NCBI GenBank assembly: GCA_964440655.1
Contig: CAYTTA010000019.1
Location: forward strand, 1 to 36,511
Direction of reading: 5' to 3'
From: CAYTTA01 sp964440655
GTDB taxonomy: Bacteria > Bacteroidota > Rhodothermia > Balneolales > Balneolaceae
Length of the DNA: 36,511 bases
In this document: piece after piece, positions 1 to 8,110 of the stretch
Layout: the number at the start of each line of letters is the position of its first letter
How positions within the stretch are numbered: position 1 is the first letter of the stretch
Notes under the pieces: model-generated
Seen by the model: the letters and a program-made list of their open reading frames with translations, nothing else
Told to the model about the DNA's origin: nothing
The model's database searches: none
Made by a program: the position numbers and the translations under genes

Positions 1-1
1 G

Positions 2-1102
2 CCGGATGAGAAGAAGGCAGGAATGCCACGGGGAGCCATCAAAACCGGCCGGCAGGATCGGAATATGCGACCGGAGGATGACGGACGAGACACCTCGCCC
101 CCGGAGAGTATTTCCCAAAATACGATCCGGAACGGAAGTGAGCACTCACTGCAAACCAACGGAAACAGCCGGAACCTTCGTCCGTTCGGATCACAGACCG
201 ATCCCGTGGTATCGGCCATTCGACGCGAACAGCAGGAGGTTGCTGCGCTTCACCGCCGTTTTGACAAGCTGGAGGCCCTGCTTGGATCCACGCTGATCAC
301 CTCCAATTTCGAATATGTCTCCCATCCCGTTTTCCAGCAGCTCGTCCAGACCGGCATAAGCACCAGCAGTGTCGCCCGCTGGTTCGGCACGATCATCAAG
401 CAGGGTGTGGATCCTTATGATCAGCCGGAAACCTTTATGGTCCGGCTCTCCGCCATTATCCGGGATGCCATCGACCGTCCGGCAAGCGGTGACCCGCAGA
501 AGTATCTGCTCTTTACAGGGCCGGCGGGGGCGGGAAAAACCACACTGATCATGAAACTTCTTCTTCATGAAGAGTTCATGGCGGGAAAAAAGACCGGAGT
601 GATCTCGCTCATGCCACAAGGAGAGCAGAGCGGTCCCTACTATACCATCATGGAGCCCTTCTGCAAGGATCGGAAGATACCCTGGTTCCCGGTCCGGAGC
701 GGCAAAGATGTGACCTCACGACTCGAAGAGTGGGAGAGCTATGACCACCTCCTGATCGACACTCCTTCGATCCGGATCGAGGAGGAGGACTCCTTCCGCC
801 AATACTGGAAACTGCGACAGCTGGTCACCGCCCTCGTTCCGCTTGAGGTTCACTATGTGGTCAATGCCACGTTGGGGCGCTTCTTTTTCCAGCAGCCACT
901 GGCCAGCCACCACCCGCTGTTGCCCGATTATGTGGCGATCACCCACCTGGATGAGGTCTCCCAGTGGGGGCCGCTTCTCCCTTTCCTCGAGCAGATGGGG
1001 TGTCCGGCACGCTACACCAGTACATCGGAATCAATTCCCTTTGGAGTGAGAACCTTCAATCCCTCCTGGTTTGCACAGCAGGTCCTGGATGATCACTCCT
1101 GA
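2..1102 (+). CDS. flhF: Flagellar SRP-like GTPase FlhF, 5' partial, with degenerate GTPase motifs
   Basis: The reading frame is open to the left edge of the window, with the first internal ATG at 23. The first visible residues are a polar linker rather than the usual N-terminal FlhF domain, so the true start is probably outside the window. The NG domain follows, with P-loop GPAGAGKTT (codons at 518-544), DTPS near 758 in place of DTAG, and THLDE at 941-955 in place of TKxDE. FlhF is an SRP-family GTPase that places flagella at the pole together with FlhG, the next gene. The DTYR-type motif that normally follows the P-loop strand is missing (MPQGEQ instead), so GTP hydrolysis may be impaired. 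Identity rests on overall fit and on the flhF-flhG-fliA context. Confidence 0.85.
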   Translation, partial: PDEKKAGMPRGAIKTGRQDRNMRPEDDGRDTSPPESISQNTIRNGSEHSLQTNGNSRNLRPFGSQTDPVVSAIRREQQEVAALHRRFDKLEALLGSTLITSNFEYVSHPVFQQLVQTGISTSSVARWFGTIIKQGVDPYDQPETFMVRLSAIIRDAIDRPASGDPQKYLLFTGPAGAGKTTLIMKLLLHEEFMAGKKTGVISLMPQGEQSGPYYTIMEPFCKDRKIPWFPVRSGKDVTSRLEEWESYDHLLIDTPSIRIEEEDSFRQYWKLRQLVTALVPLEVHYVVNATLGRFFFQQPLASHHPLLPDYVAITHLDEVSQWGPLLPFLEQMGCPARYTSTSESIPFGVRTFNPSWFAQQVLDDHS

Positions 1103-2123
1103 AAACATTGGCATGAAGATGATTCAAGAAGAACTTCATACTCCTCTGCTCACCGTTGCCTTCATCAGCGGCAAGGGGGGTGTGGGCAAGAGCATGACGA
1201 GTGTCAATACCGCTGAAACTCTGCGATCGATGGGGTATCGGGTCGCACTGCTCGATGTCGATCTGGGTATGTCGAACTGTGCCACGCTTCTGAATGAACC
1301 GGCCGGTCACTGTGTGAGCAACTGGATCCGGGGGGAGTGCTCGCTGGAGGATCTCCCACAGGAGTGTCACGGGATCACGCTGGTGACCGGATCGGATGAT
1401 CCGGACTACAGTTCCATCCCGCCGGATCTGATGCTGGATGCCCTGGACCAGGTGCTCGCCTGGCTGGCCACAGAGCATCACTTTGTCATCATCGACACCC
1501 CGGCAGGTATCGGGGACACTGTTCTCTGGGCGCTGGAAAGAGCCGAACTGGGCACCGTGGTGCTGGTGGATGAGCCCACCTCCATCTCCGATGTCTACCG
1601 GCTCTGCAAGTATGTCTACGGCATGGACCCGGACTACCCTTTCAGCTGCATTGTGAACCGGGCGAAGAATGAAACATCCGCTACCGAGACGTTCCGGCGG
1701 TTCAATTCCATTCTCTCCTACTTCATGCAGAAGCAGGCGCTCTATCTCGGTTTCGTGCCGGCCAGCCCGCTCATCCTCGATTCGATCCGGAATCAGTCGC
1801 CTTTCATGAGGAAGATCGAATCGGCTGCCGGTCTGGACAGGAGTCCCGAAGAGGCGGAGGAGGATGCCTCCGAAGCAATTGCCGTGGTAGGGCATCCTGA
1901 AGCCGGTGCACACAGACCGGATTCAGGGCAGCCCGGAACGGGAACAGAGAGGGCCGTCCGGGCCGGTGAAACATCTGCCGGAACAGCGGATGCTCCGGAT
2001 CCATCCGGAAGTGATGCCAGTCCGGGCGGCATGGCAGAAGAGCAGCGGATTCTGCAGGAGTTTCAGTACATCGGTCACAATCTGGTCGGGTATGCCAGGA
2101 AACAGAACCGGCTTCCAGCCTGA
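1089..2123 (+). CDS. flhG: Flagellar number regulator FlhG (MinD/ParA-like ATPase)
   Basis: A MinD-family ATPase that limits flagellar number and acts with FlhF at the membrane. The deviant Walker A SGKGGVGKS is at residues 27-35, followed by DVDLG near 56 and DTPAG near 136. Residues from about 250 to 320 form a Pro/Gly/Ser/Glu-rich low-complexity stretch. A short conserved-looking tail (FQYIGHNLVGYARKQ) follows and could be a membrane or partner contact. The N-terminal DQAxxLR peptide that stimulates FlhF in model species is not visible. The ATG at 1089 overlaps the end of flhF; a TTG at 1071 and an ATG at 1113 are alternatives, and none has a strong Shine-Dalgarno site. Confidence 0.9.
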   Translation: MITPENIGMKMIQEELHTPLLTVAFISGKGGVGKSMTSVNTAETLRSMGYRVALLDVDLGMSNCATLLNEPAGHCVSNWIRGECSLEDLPQECHGITLVTGSDDPDYSSIPPDLMLDALDQVLAWLATEHHFVIIDTPAGIGDTVLWALERAELGTVVLVDEPTSISDVYRLCKYVYGMDPDYPFSCIVNRAKNETSATETFRRFNSILSYFMQKQALYLGFVPASPLILDSIRNQSPFMRKIESAAGLDRSPEEAEEDASEAIAVVGHPEAGAHRPDSGQPGTGTERAVRAGETSAGTADAPDPSGSDASPGGMAEEQRILQEFQYIGHNLVGYARKQNRLPA

Positions 2124-2157
2124 AATTAACCACTCATCGAAAGCAAGGAGGAAGATC

Positions 2158-2385
2158 ATGCTGATTCGACTCATTACCATCATCTCTCTGTTCACATTCA
2201 TGCTCCTCATGATATCCGGCACACGGATGGAGACTGCTCTCTACCGGAGCATTCTCGTCTTTGCCGTCCTCTTTTCGGTCATCTACCTGACCATCTTCTT
2301 CCTGAACATCATTCGTGACAGCGAAAACGAGCGTGCCGCCCTGCCGGAAGCGGGCCAGGCCCACGCCCGTGAGGAGAGTGAATAG
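2158..2385 (+). CDS. Small membrane protein between flhG and fliA
   Basis: A 75-residue protein with two predicted transmembrane helices (about residues 3-21 and 29-50) and a charged, Glu/Ala-rich C-terminal tail. The ATG at 2158 has a clear AAGGAGG ribosome site, which makes translation likely despite the small size. It lies 34 bp after flhG and just before the sigma factor gene, so it is probably co-transcribed with them. I do not recognise a family. Small membrane genes at this position in flagellar operons are mostly uncharacterised. Confidence 0.7.
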   Translation: MLIRLITIISLFTFMLLMISGTRMETALYRSILVFAVLFSVIYLTIFFLNIIRDSENERAALPEAGQAHAREESE

Positions 2386-2492
2386 AGAAAGATGAAACAG
2401 CCCAACATGATGTGAAAGAAGTGAACCGGGGTATGAACGTCCATCAGACAAACAAAAACGTCCATCTGGCTAAAGAAGTGGAGAAGGAAGGG

Positions 2493-3308
2493 ATGAACGC
2501 TGCGGAGATCGGCAAAAGAATAAGACTGGAGGAGAAGAGCCTTCAGGAACTGGTGGTTACATGGTGCCGGAATCCTGTACCGGGACTGCGAAATCTGATC
2601 ATCACCAAATCCCTCCCCCTGATCCGGAGCATTCTGGGGAAAATCAACCGCCCGGAGCAGCCGCTTACCCAGAGGGAGGATCTGGAGAGTGCCGGCATCA
2701 GCGGGCTCATCCAGGCACTCAATACCTACGACCACCGGAAAAATATCCAGTTCAATACCTACGCCTATTATCGGATCCGGGGCAGTATCATCGACTATCT
2801 TAGAAAAATCGATGAGCTTCCCCGCAACGACAGGAAGAGGTACGGGGAGGTTCAGGAGGCGATTGAACGCCTTTCACAGCGGTTCGGAAGAGAACCGGGA
2901 GATGACGAGGTGGCCGCGGAGCTGGGGATGAGTCTGGAGAGCTATCATGATCTTCTTGCCGGGGTGCAGCAGCGCAACGCCCTTTCACTCGACTCCCCTT
3001 ATGCCGATGACTCCGACTCTTCGATCTATGAGACACATGCCGATCCGGACGCCCTGACTCCCGATGAGGACCTGGAATCGAAGGAGTTGGTGGAGATCCT
3101 GAAACTGAAACTGGAGACGCTCAACGAGAGAGACCGCCTGATTCTCACCCTCTATTATTATGAAGATATGACGATGAGCGAGATTGCGATGCTTCTGGAA
3201 CTCTCCGAAGCCCGGATCTCACAGATTGTGGGGAAACTGCTCATCCGCCTGAGACACGACCTTACCCGGGAGCAGGTTTCATCGCATGATCTGACGGCAC
3301 TTTCCTGA
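2493..3308 (+). CDS. fliA: Flagellar RNA polymerase sigma factor FliA (sigma-28)
   Basis: A sigma-70 family factor of the FliA/WhiG type that directs late flagellar and motility gene transcription. Region 2 includes DLESAGISGLIQALNTYD and the FNTYAYYRIRGSIIDYLR stretch. Region 3 follows (EAIERLSQRFGREP...EVAAELG). Region 4 ends with the helix-turn-helix (MTMSEIAMLLELSEARISQI). The ATG at 2493 is preceded by AAGGAAGGG and gives 271 residues, close to the family norm. GTG 2412 and ATG 2433 would add about 20-27 polar residues. It is the last gene of the rightward arm. No cognate FlgM is recognisable in the window. Confidence 0.9.
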   Translation: MNAAEIGKRIRLEEKSLQELVVTWCRNPVPGLRNLIITKSLPLIRSILGKINRPEQPLTQREDLESAGISGLIQALNTYDHRKNIQFNTYAYYRIRGSIIDYLRKIDELPRNDRKRYGEVQEAIERLSQRFGREPGDDEVAAELGMSLESYHDLLAGVQQRNALSLDSPYADDSDSSIYETHADPDALTPDEDLESKELVEILKLKLETLNERDRLILTLYYYEDMTMSEIAMLLELSEARISQIVGKLLIRLRHDLTREQVSSHDLTALS

Positions 3309-3378
3309 GGCTTCCCCACCCCCTTGCCATCCTCTACAAGCAGGTCTCATCGCATCATTTTACGGCACTCCCCTGAGG
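3272..3378 (+). repeat. 39-bp direct repeat: fliA 3' end duplicated downstream
   Basis: Positions 3272-3310 (last codons and stop of fliA) and 3340-3378 (intergenic) align over 39 bases without gaps, with about 6 mismatches. The second copy still carries a stop-like TGA and supplies the left arm of the terminator hairpin at 3362-3386. Confidence 0.8.
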
Positions 3379-3386
3379 GGTGCCGT
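3362..3386. terminator. Hairpin between convergent fliA and fliR, probable bidirectional terminator
   Basis: ACGGCAC(T)CCC and GGGGTGCCGT form a stem of about 10 bp with one bulged T and a very short loop. It sits between the 3' ends of two convergent transcription units. The following pyrimidine-rich stretch on the + strand (CCTCTCCTTTTC) is only a weak U-tract, so the mode of termination is inferred. Confidence 0.55.
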
Positions 3387-3400
3387 CCACCCTCTCCTTT

Positions 3401-4183
3401 TCAGGAGGGAGCGATAATACCCATCATCTGCTCGAGGTATTCGAAGAGCCGGTTGTAAAAGAGATCAAAGACCGCCGGCAGATAGGGGATCACCAGCATG
3501 AGCAGAAGAAAGCCGATTCCGAGCTTGAGCGGCAGTGCGATGAACATGAGGTTTGCCTGCGGCATGATCCGCGCAAAAATGGCGAGAGAGATATCCAGGA
3601 GCAGAAGAACGATCAGAAAAGGGGAGCTGATCTGGACTCCGATGACGAAGAGCCAGGTGGCCAGTTCCAGCATGTAGGGACCTGCCAGATGGATCTGCGC
3701 CTGATTGATCGGGACCACAAGGAAACTCTCTGCCAGGGCATTCAGATAGATCTTGTCCCCGTCTATGGAGAGAAAGACCAGCACGGCCAGAAGGGTGAAG
3801 AGATTGCTGATGATGGTGGTCTGTTGCTGTGTCATTGTATCGACCAGATCGGAAAATGCCAGGGCAATCTTGAGGCTGATGATCCGGCCACCCATCTCCA
3901 GCCCTGCAAAGATGATCTGTCCCACCAAGCCGAGGGTTGCTCCCACCAGGACCTCCAGAAAGATGGTGGTGGCCAGAAAAAGAACCCCGGAATCGAGCGG
4001 AATCAGAACAAGGGACGCGGGAATGCGGGGAAAGAGCAGTACGCTGGTGACAATGGCGAAAAAGAGCTTGACCTGGACGGGGAAGGAGGAGGTGCTGAAA
4101 TAGGGTGCGGTCATCATCATGGCCCCCACCCGAACAAAGATCAGAAAGGCGGAAAGAATGTATTCAACGGAAAAAAGCTCCAT
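3401..4183 (-). CDS. fliR: Flagellar export gate protein FliR
   Basis: A 260-residue integral membrane protein of the FliR/YscT/SpaR family, part of the FliPQR export gate at the centre of the MS ring. It is hydrophobic throughout, with about six membrane segments. It has the typical N-terminal pattern of an aromatic/hydrophobic helix followed by VGAMMMTAPYFS, and a conserved-looking IFAGLEMGGRIISLKIALAF segment. It is the last gene of the long leftward operon. Its ATG overlaps the fliQ stop by one base (TGATG), indicating translational coupling. Confidence 0.93.
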   Translation of the reverse strand: MELFSVEYILSAFLIFVRVGAMMMTAPYFSTSSFPVQVKLFFAIVTSVLLFPRIPASLVLIPLDSGVLFLATTIFLEVLVGATLGLVGQIIFAGLEMGGRIISLKIALAFSDLVDTMTQQQTTIISNLFTLLAVLVFLSIDGDKIYLNALAESFLVVPINQAQIHLAGPYMLELATWLFVIGVQISSPFLIVLLLLDISLAIFARIMPQANLMFIALPLKLGIGFLLLMLVIPYLPAVFDLFYNRLFEYLEQMMGIIAPS

Positions 4184-4452
4184 CAGTTGCTGATCTGTGG
4201 AATGAAATCAAAAATCCGCTGCATGAAATCAATCGAGTACTGCAGCATGAAACCGAAGAGGAAAAAGAGCATTACCACCACGACGATCATCTTCGGAATG
4301 TAGCTGAGGGTCATCTCCTGGATGGAAGTGGCCGCCTGCAGGATGGCGATCGCCAGCCCGACAATCAGCGCCCCGGTCAGAATCGGTCCCGCCAGTACCA
4401 CGACGGCCATCAGCATCTCCTGCAACCAGTAAAGACCTGTTTCGATGTTCAC
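4183..4452 (-). CDS. fliQ: Flagellar export gate protein FliQ
   Basis: An 89-residue protein with two membrane helices (about 15-40 and 50-75), the size and layout of FliQ/SpaQ/YscS. The segment around LIVGLAIAILQAATSIQEMTLSYIPK matches the family hallmark of a Gln/Thr-containing central loop followed by PK. It assembles around FliP/FliR in the type III export gate. It lies between fliP and fliR as usual, but a 139-bp spacer with short tandem repeats separates it from fliP, the longest gap in this part of the operon apart from the motA leader. Confidence 0.93.
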   Translation of the reverse strand: MNIETGLYWLQEMLMAVVVLAGPILTGALIVGLAIAILQAATSIQEMTLSYIPKMIVVVVMLFFLFGFMLQYSIDFMQRIFDFIPQISN

Positions 4453-4464
4453 GCTGTCCCTCTA

Positions 4465-4509
4465 TTGAAATCCCGTACTGTTGAAATCCCGCACTGTTGA
4501 ATTCAATTC
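4465..4509. repeat. 16-bp tandem repeat in the fliP-fliQ spacer
   Basis: TTGAAATCCCGTACTG (4465-4480) is followed at once by TTGAAATCCCGCACTG (4481-4496) and a partial third unit TTGAATTCA. A related CCGCACTATTGAAA occurs at 4587-4600, spanning the fliP stop codon. Together these suggest that the end of fliP was copied into the spacer. Confidence 0.75.
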
Positions 4510-4591
4510 ATCACACGCAGCCGTAGCAGCTGCCTCTCTGCCGGCGACCCCTGCTTCTGTTTTCCCGCAACCGCCACGGTGAGGATCCGCA

Positions 4592-5299
4592 CTATTGAAA
4601 ACTTCTCACCATCGACTCCACCAGCAGGTACCATCCGTCGGTGAGTACAAAGACCAGGATCTTGAATGGCAGAGAGACCAGGACGGGCGGCAGAAAGATG
4701 ATCCCCATCGAGAGCAGGATGGAGGTCACAACCAGATCGATAACCATAAAAGGCAGATAGATCATGAAACCGATCTGAAAGGCGATCCTCAGCTCACTGA
4801 TGATGTAGGAGGGGACCACCACGTAGAGAGGGATGTCCGCGATCCCCTCCACCGTCTCCAGATCCACCATATCCATAAAAAAGAGAAGATCCTTGTCCCT
4901 TGTCTGCCGGATCATGAACTCCTTGAGTGGAATGGCCGCCTCGGAGAGTGCTTCCGCCTGGACCATCTCATCGGCGAGATAGGGCTGTATGGCGCGTTCG
5001 TTGATGGCATTGAACGTCGGCATCATGATAAAAATGGTGAGGAAGAGCGCCAGACCGATCAGCACCTGATTGGGCGGAGACTGCTGGGTCCCGAGCCCCA
5101 TTCTCAGAAAGAAGAAAACAATGACGATCCGGGTAAAGCTGGTCATCATCGTGACCAGGGCCGGACCGAATGAGAGAACGGTGATGAGGATGAGTGCCTG
5201 GATGGCCAGCGAAAAGTCCTCCGCCTCCCCGCCGATCGAGAGGTCGATCTGGGGAAGTGCCTGCGCAAAGATGAATGGAAGAAGCTTTCCGAGCATCAT
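4592..5299 (-). CDS. fliP: Flagellar export gate protein FliP
   Basis: A 235-residue member of the FliP/YscR/SpaP family, forming the core of the export gate with FliQ and FliR. It begins with a hydrophobic signal-like helix. The family block SFTRIVIVFFFLRMGLGTQQ is followed by PPNQVLIGLALFLTIFIMMP. The C-terminal part contains the second family block (AFQIGFMIYLPFMVIDLVV, then SMGIIFLPPVLVSLPFK). The start overlaps the fliO stop by 4 nt (ATGA). No defects are seen. Confidence 0.95.
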   Translation of the reverse strand: MMLGKLLPFIFAQALPQIDLSIGGEAEDFSLAIQALILITVLSFGPALVTMMTSFTRIVIVFFFLRMGLGTQQSPPNQVLIGLALFLTIFIMMPTFNAINERAIQPYLADEMVQAEALSEAAIPLKEFMIRQTRDKDLLFFMDMVDLETVEGIADIPLYVVVPSYIISELRIAFQIGFMIYLPFMVIDLVVTSILLSMGIIFLPPVLVSLPFKILVFVLTDGWYLLVESMVRSFQ

Positions 5300-5943
5300 C
5301 TCCCTTTAAGAAAATCCTTGAAACTCCAGCCCGCCGGCCCTGCAGATGGCAGACGGCCACCGTCCGGACCGCCGCCCTGGCCTTCCCTCGTACCCCCGCC
5401 CGCTTCCGGATGGCTGCGGAGCCAGGCAGGTCCCGGCTCTCCCCCTTTCCCGATCCACTCCTCCATGGGGTATCGATGAAGCAGCTGGACAGCACCCGTA
5501 CTCACTCCAAGCACCCAGACCTCATCGTACATTTCGAGAATCTGAATCCGGGCACCTGTTGCCAGCGGAATCGATCCGATCAAAGAGTAACGACGTGATG
5601 ATGCACCCGTTCCGGGGTTCCGGCGGATCCACCACCAGGCCCCGGCAAGCATCGCCGCAAGCAGCAGAAAGGTGGTGAAGACTCCCGGAAAAGGTCCGGA
5701 GGAGGGAGGAGGAATGCGCTGCACTCCCTCTGTATCCGGTGCGGAGTGGAGAAGAACACTGCGGAGGCTGTCCGCCCGGGACTGAATGGTGCTCTCCTCG
5801 GCCGGACTCCGGCCATAGATCTCCATACGGGTTACCAGCAGAAGCCAGATGATGATCAGCACGGAGGAGAGGGTGATCACACCCCGCAGGATCTTTCCTG
5901 GTTCGGCTGAAGCCGAAGAGAGATACTCCCGGATGTCGGTCAT
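5296..5943 (-). CDS. fliO: Flagellar assembly protein FliO
   Basis: A 215-residue protein with two membrane helices (about 22-40 and 87-107) separated by a Pro/Ser-rich periplasmic stretch, and a C-terminal cytoplasmic domain. The segment LATGARIQILEMYDEVWVLG followed by VSTGAVQLL resembles the FliO signature (LGPRxxLxLVxVGDRxLLLGV). FliO assists FliP ring assembly. Position between fliN and fliP with 4-nt overlaps on both sides supports the call; family members are poorly conserved. Two helices rather than one, and a long Gly-rich tail, are unusual. Confidence 0.8.
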   Translation of the reverse strand: MTDIREYLSSASAEPGKILRGVITLSSVLIIIWLLLVTRMEIYGRSPAEESTIQSRADSLRSVLLHSAPDTEGVQRIPPPSSGPFPGVFTTFLLLAAMLAGAWWWIRRNPGTGASSRRYSLIGSIPLATGARIQILEMYDEVWVLGVSTGAVQLLHRYPMEEWIGKGGEPGPAWLRSHPEAGGGTREGQGGGPDGGRLPSAGPAGWSFKDFLKGR

Positions 5944-7145
5944 CGGATCTGGATAAGGCGGTGCCGGGTTGTGATGAGATTGGAGATCCGGACTCCGAAA
6001 TGTTCATCGATCACGACCACTTCTCCCTGGGCGACCCGGTGACCGTTCACCAGGATGTCCACCGGTTCTCCGGCCAGTTTCTCCAGTTCAAGGACCGACC
6101 CTTTTGCCAGTTCAAGCACCTTTCCCAGAGGGAGCTGGATCCGCCCGAGTTCCACCGAGACATCCATTTCCACATCTTTCAGCAGATCCAGGCGGCTCTC
6201 ACCATTCACGGAGGGCCCGTTATCAACTTCCGAAAACTCCTCGAATTCCACTTCCCTTCCCGATATGACCGGTTCCATTTTCATTTGCATCTCTTCTGCC
6301 CCGACCGGAGAAAAAGGTTCTTCCGACCCGGGTCTCATTTCCATTTTTTCTTCTTCCCGTGCGGCTCTTCCAACAGCAGAACTTCCCCCGTCCACTACAT
6401 CACCGGCGGATCCCTCTGCCATACCCGCTTCCACTGCAACACGCGCCGTATCTGCCGCAACAGAAGCCTCCGCCCCCTCACCGGCAGAACTCCCTGCCGG
6501 ACCGCCGGCCGCAGCCCCGTCACCACCCTCGAGTGACTCCTCCGGAATCTGTCCGATATAGTGATCGGTCGGATCGGACGCGGAATCAGAGTGCGGACCG
6601 GCAGACTCACCGGAAGCCATCCCCCCTTCGGACAGATCGATCCGGGTTTCGGGATCTCCCACAATCAGTTCGGCACGGACCCGATGATCGGCAAGCCCTT
6701 CAACAACCATCTTCATCCGGAAGTACTCCCGGTGTCCGAAGAGCTTTTCCACCTGCTTGCGAGTAAGAATCTGTACCTCCTCCAGCTCCGGGAAGCTCTC
6801 ATCAGGGGCCTGCTTGCGGATCGTGGCAATAAGTTCGGAGGAAAATTTTCCGAGCAGATCTCTGGTGATCTCATTGTTGCTCTTCTCTTCCACCCCCAGC
6901 ATGATGCTCGACAGCAACCCATACCACTGCTGATCAAGAACCAGTACAAGATCAATCCGCCCTTCCGTATCCCGGGTAAAGAGGAAAATGTCGGTCTCCC
7001 GCATCTCTTTGAAGACATCAGCAGCAGGATAGACCTGAAGGGAGACCAGACCGATCTGGGCTTCTTCAAGAAGCACCGATGTGAGAAACTCCTCCGCGAC
7101 CGGCAGATAGTCTTGTATCAGTTCTTTCGGATTTTCCAGTCTCAT
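5940..7145 (-). CDS. fliN: Flagellar motor switch protein FliN, with long N-terminal extension
   Basis: A 401-residue protein. Residues about 315-400 form a typical FliN/SpoA domain (VSVELGRIQLPLGKVLELAK, then VDILVNGHRVAQGEVVVIDE and FGVRISNL). Residues 1-155 form a separate alpha/beta domain, possibly related to the CheC-like domain of FliY. A Gly/Ala/Glu-rich linker of about 130 residues joins the two. FliN completes the lower C ring with FliM and FliG. Start and stop overlap fliM and fliO by 4 nt. Plain FliN is usually 80-140 residues, so this is a FliY-like long form. I cannot confirm phosphatase residues in the N-terminal domain. Confidence 0.85.
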   Translation of the reverse strand: MRLENPKELIQDYLPVAEEFLTSVLLEEAQIGLVSLQVYPAADVFKEMRETDIFLFTRDTEGRIDLVLVLDQQWYGLLSSIMLGVEEKSNNEITRDLLGKFSSELIATIRKQAPDESFPELEEVQILTRKQVEKLFGHREYFRMKMVVEGLADHRVRAELIVGDPETRIDLSEGGMASGESAGPHSDSASDPTDHYIGQIPEESLEGGDGAAAGGPAGSSAGEGAEASVAADTARVAVEAGMAEGSAGDVVDGGSSAVGRAAREEEKMEMRPGSEEPFSPVGAEEMQMKMEPVISGREVEFEEFSEVDNGPSVNGESRLDLLKDVEMDVSVELGRIQLPLGKVLELAKGSVLELEKLAGEPVDILVNGHRVAQGEVVVIDEHFGVRISNLITTRHRLIQIR

Positions 7146-8089
7146 ACCACTTCCTCCTCGTAGATTTCTTCCACCAGTTCAAAAATTCTGATTGCCCGCC
7201 GTCCGTTGAGCAGTCCGGGATAGGCCGTCATCTTCTTGACACCGTTCACCCTCACCTCCAGCGGGTCGTTCGTCTTCTGCCGCAGGGGGATGGTGTCCCC
7301 CACCTTCAGGCTCACGATCTCCTCGACGGTGAGCCGGGTGGTTCCCAGCAGCGGCTGAACGGTGACCATCGCATTGGTAAGAGTTCTCTGGTAGGACTCC
7401 CTCTCCTCCGGGGTCAGTTTCTCGGTTCGTGACTCCCTGTTGTGGGAGAAGTCCTGCATCGCCTGCTTGAGAAGACTGTAGGGATAGGATAATTTGATCT
7501 CGACCCGGTGTTGGCCCACATCGATTCTCAGGCTGGCGATGATGGTGGGATCGAGTGCCGAGACATGGATGTTCTCCGGCTTGCTCTCATACACCGCCGA
7601 GTGAATGCTGAAATCCATATGAGGCTCCCAGGCGGCGATGATCTCCCTGATCACCCCTTTCATGATCCGGTCCACAATCTTCTCCTCGATCGTGGTAAGC
7701 GGCCGTTTTTCGGAAAACTCTTCCTCCTGACCTCCACTTTGTCTCTCGACAATGTAGAGGCAGAAGTCGATCGGCAGGACTACGATCACCTCTCCGCCCA
7801 GCTCTGTCACAGAGAGAACATAGATCACACTGGGGTTCTCCAGATTGGTGACGAAATCGCTTGTGGGCTGCTGGTAGATCGTATTGAGATAGACCTCGGC
7901 TTTCTGGCGGAGGGCACTGCTCATGATCCGGTTCAGGTTCCGGGCCAGCACATCGTGGATCGACCGGAGCGAGCTCATGATCTCCTTGCTGAACAGCTTG
8001 GGCTGCCGGAAGTCGTACGCTTCGACCAGTTTGAGCTTGCCGGGCCTGCGCCTGGAACCGGGCTTTGGATTAGGTTGATTCCCCGTCAT
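7142..8089 (-). CDS. fliM: Flagellar motor switch protein FliM lacking the CheY-binding peptide
   Basis: A 315-residue FliM with the middle CheC-like domain (FRQPKLFSKEIMSSLRSIHD at about 27-46; RPLTTIEEKIVDRIMKG near 127) and a C-terminal SpoA domain (EIVSLKVGDTIPLRQK...VRVNGVKKMTAYPGLLNGR). FliM links FliG to FliN in the C ring. The N-terminus (MTGNQPNPKPGSRRRPGK) does not contain the LSQxEIDxLL motif that normally binds phosphorylated CheY. In-frame stops directly upstream of the ATG at 8089 rule out a longer form. The gene overlaps fliN by 4 nt. Confidence 0.93.
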   Translation of the reverse strand: MTGNQPNPKPGSRRRPGKLKLVEAYDFRQPKLFSKEIMSSLRSIHDVLARNLNRIMSSALRQKAEVYLNTIYQQPTSDFVTNLENPSVIYVLSVTELGGEVIVVLPIDFCLYIVERQSGGQEEEFSEKRPLTTIEEKIVDRIMKGVIREIIAAWEPHMDFSIHSAVYESKPENIHVSALDPTIIASLRIDVGQHRVEIKLSYPYSLLKQAMQDFSHNRESRTEKLTPEERESYQRTLTNAMVTVQPLLGTTRLTVEEIVSLKVGDTIPLRQKTNDPLEVRVNGVKKMTAYPGLLNGRRAIRIFELVEEIYEEEVV

Positions 8090-8110
8090 AGATTCGTTCG
8101 GTTGTCATAC

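Noticed and set aside
3380..4303. Long + strand frame rich in His, Asp and Lys opposite fliR
   Set aside because: Its composition is that of an antisense reading of a membrane protein gene; fliR is well supported on the other strand.
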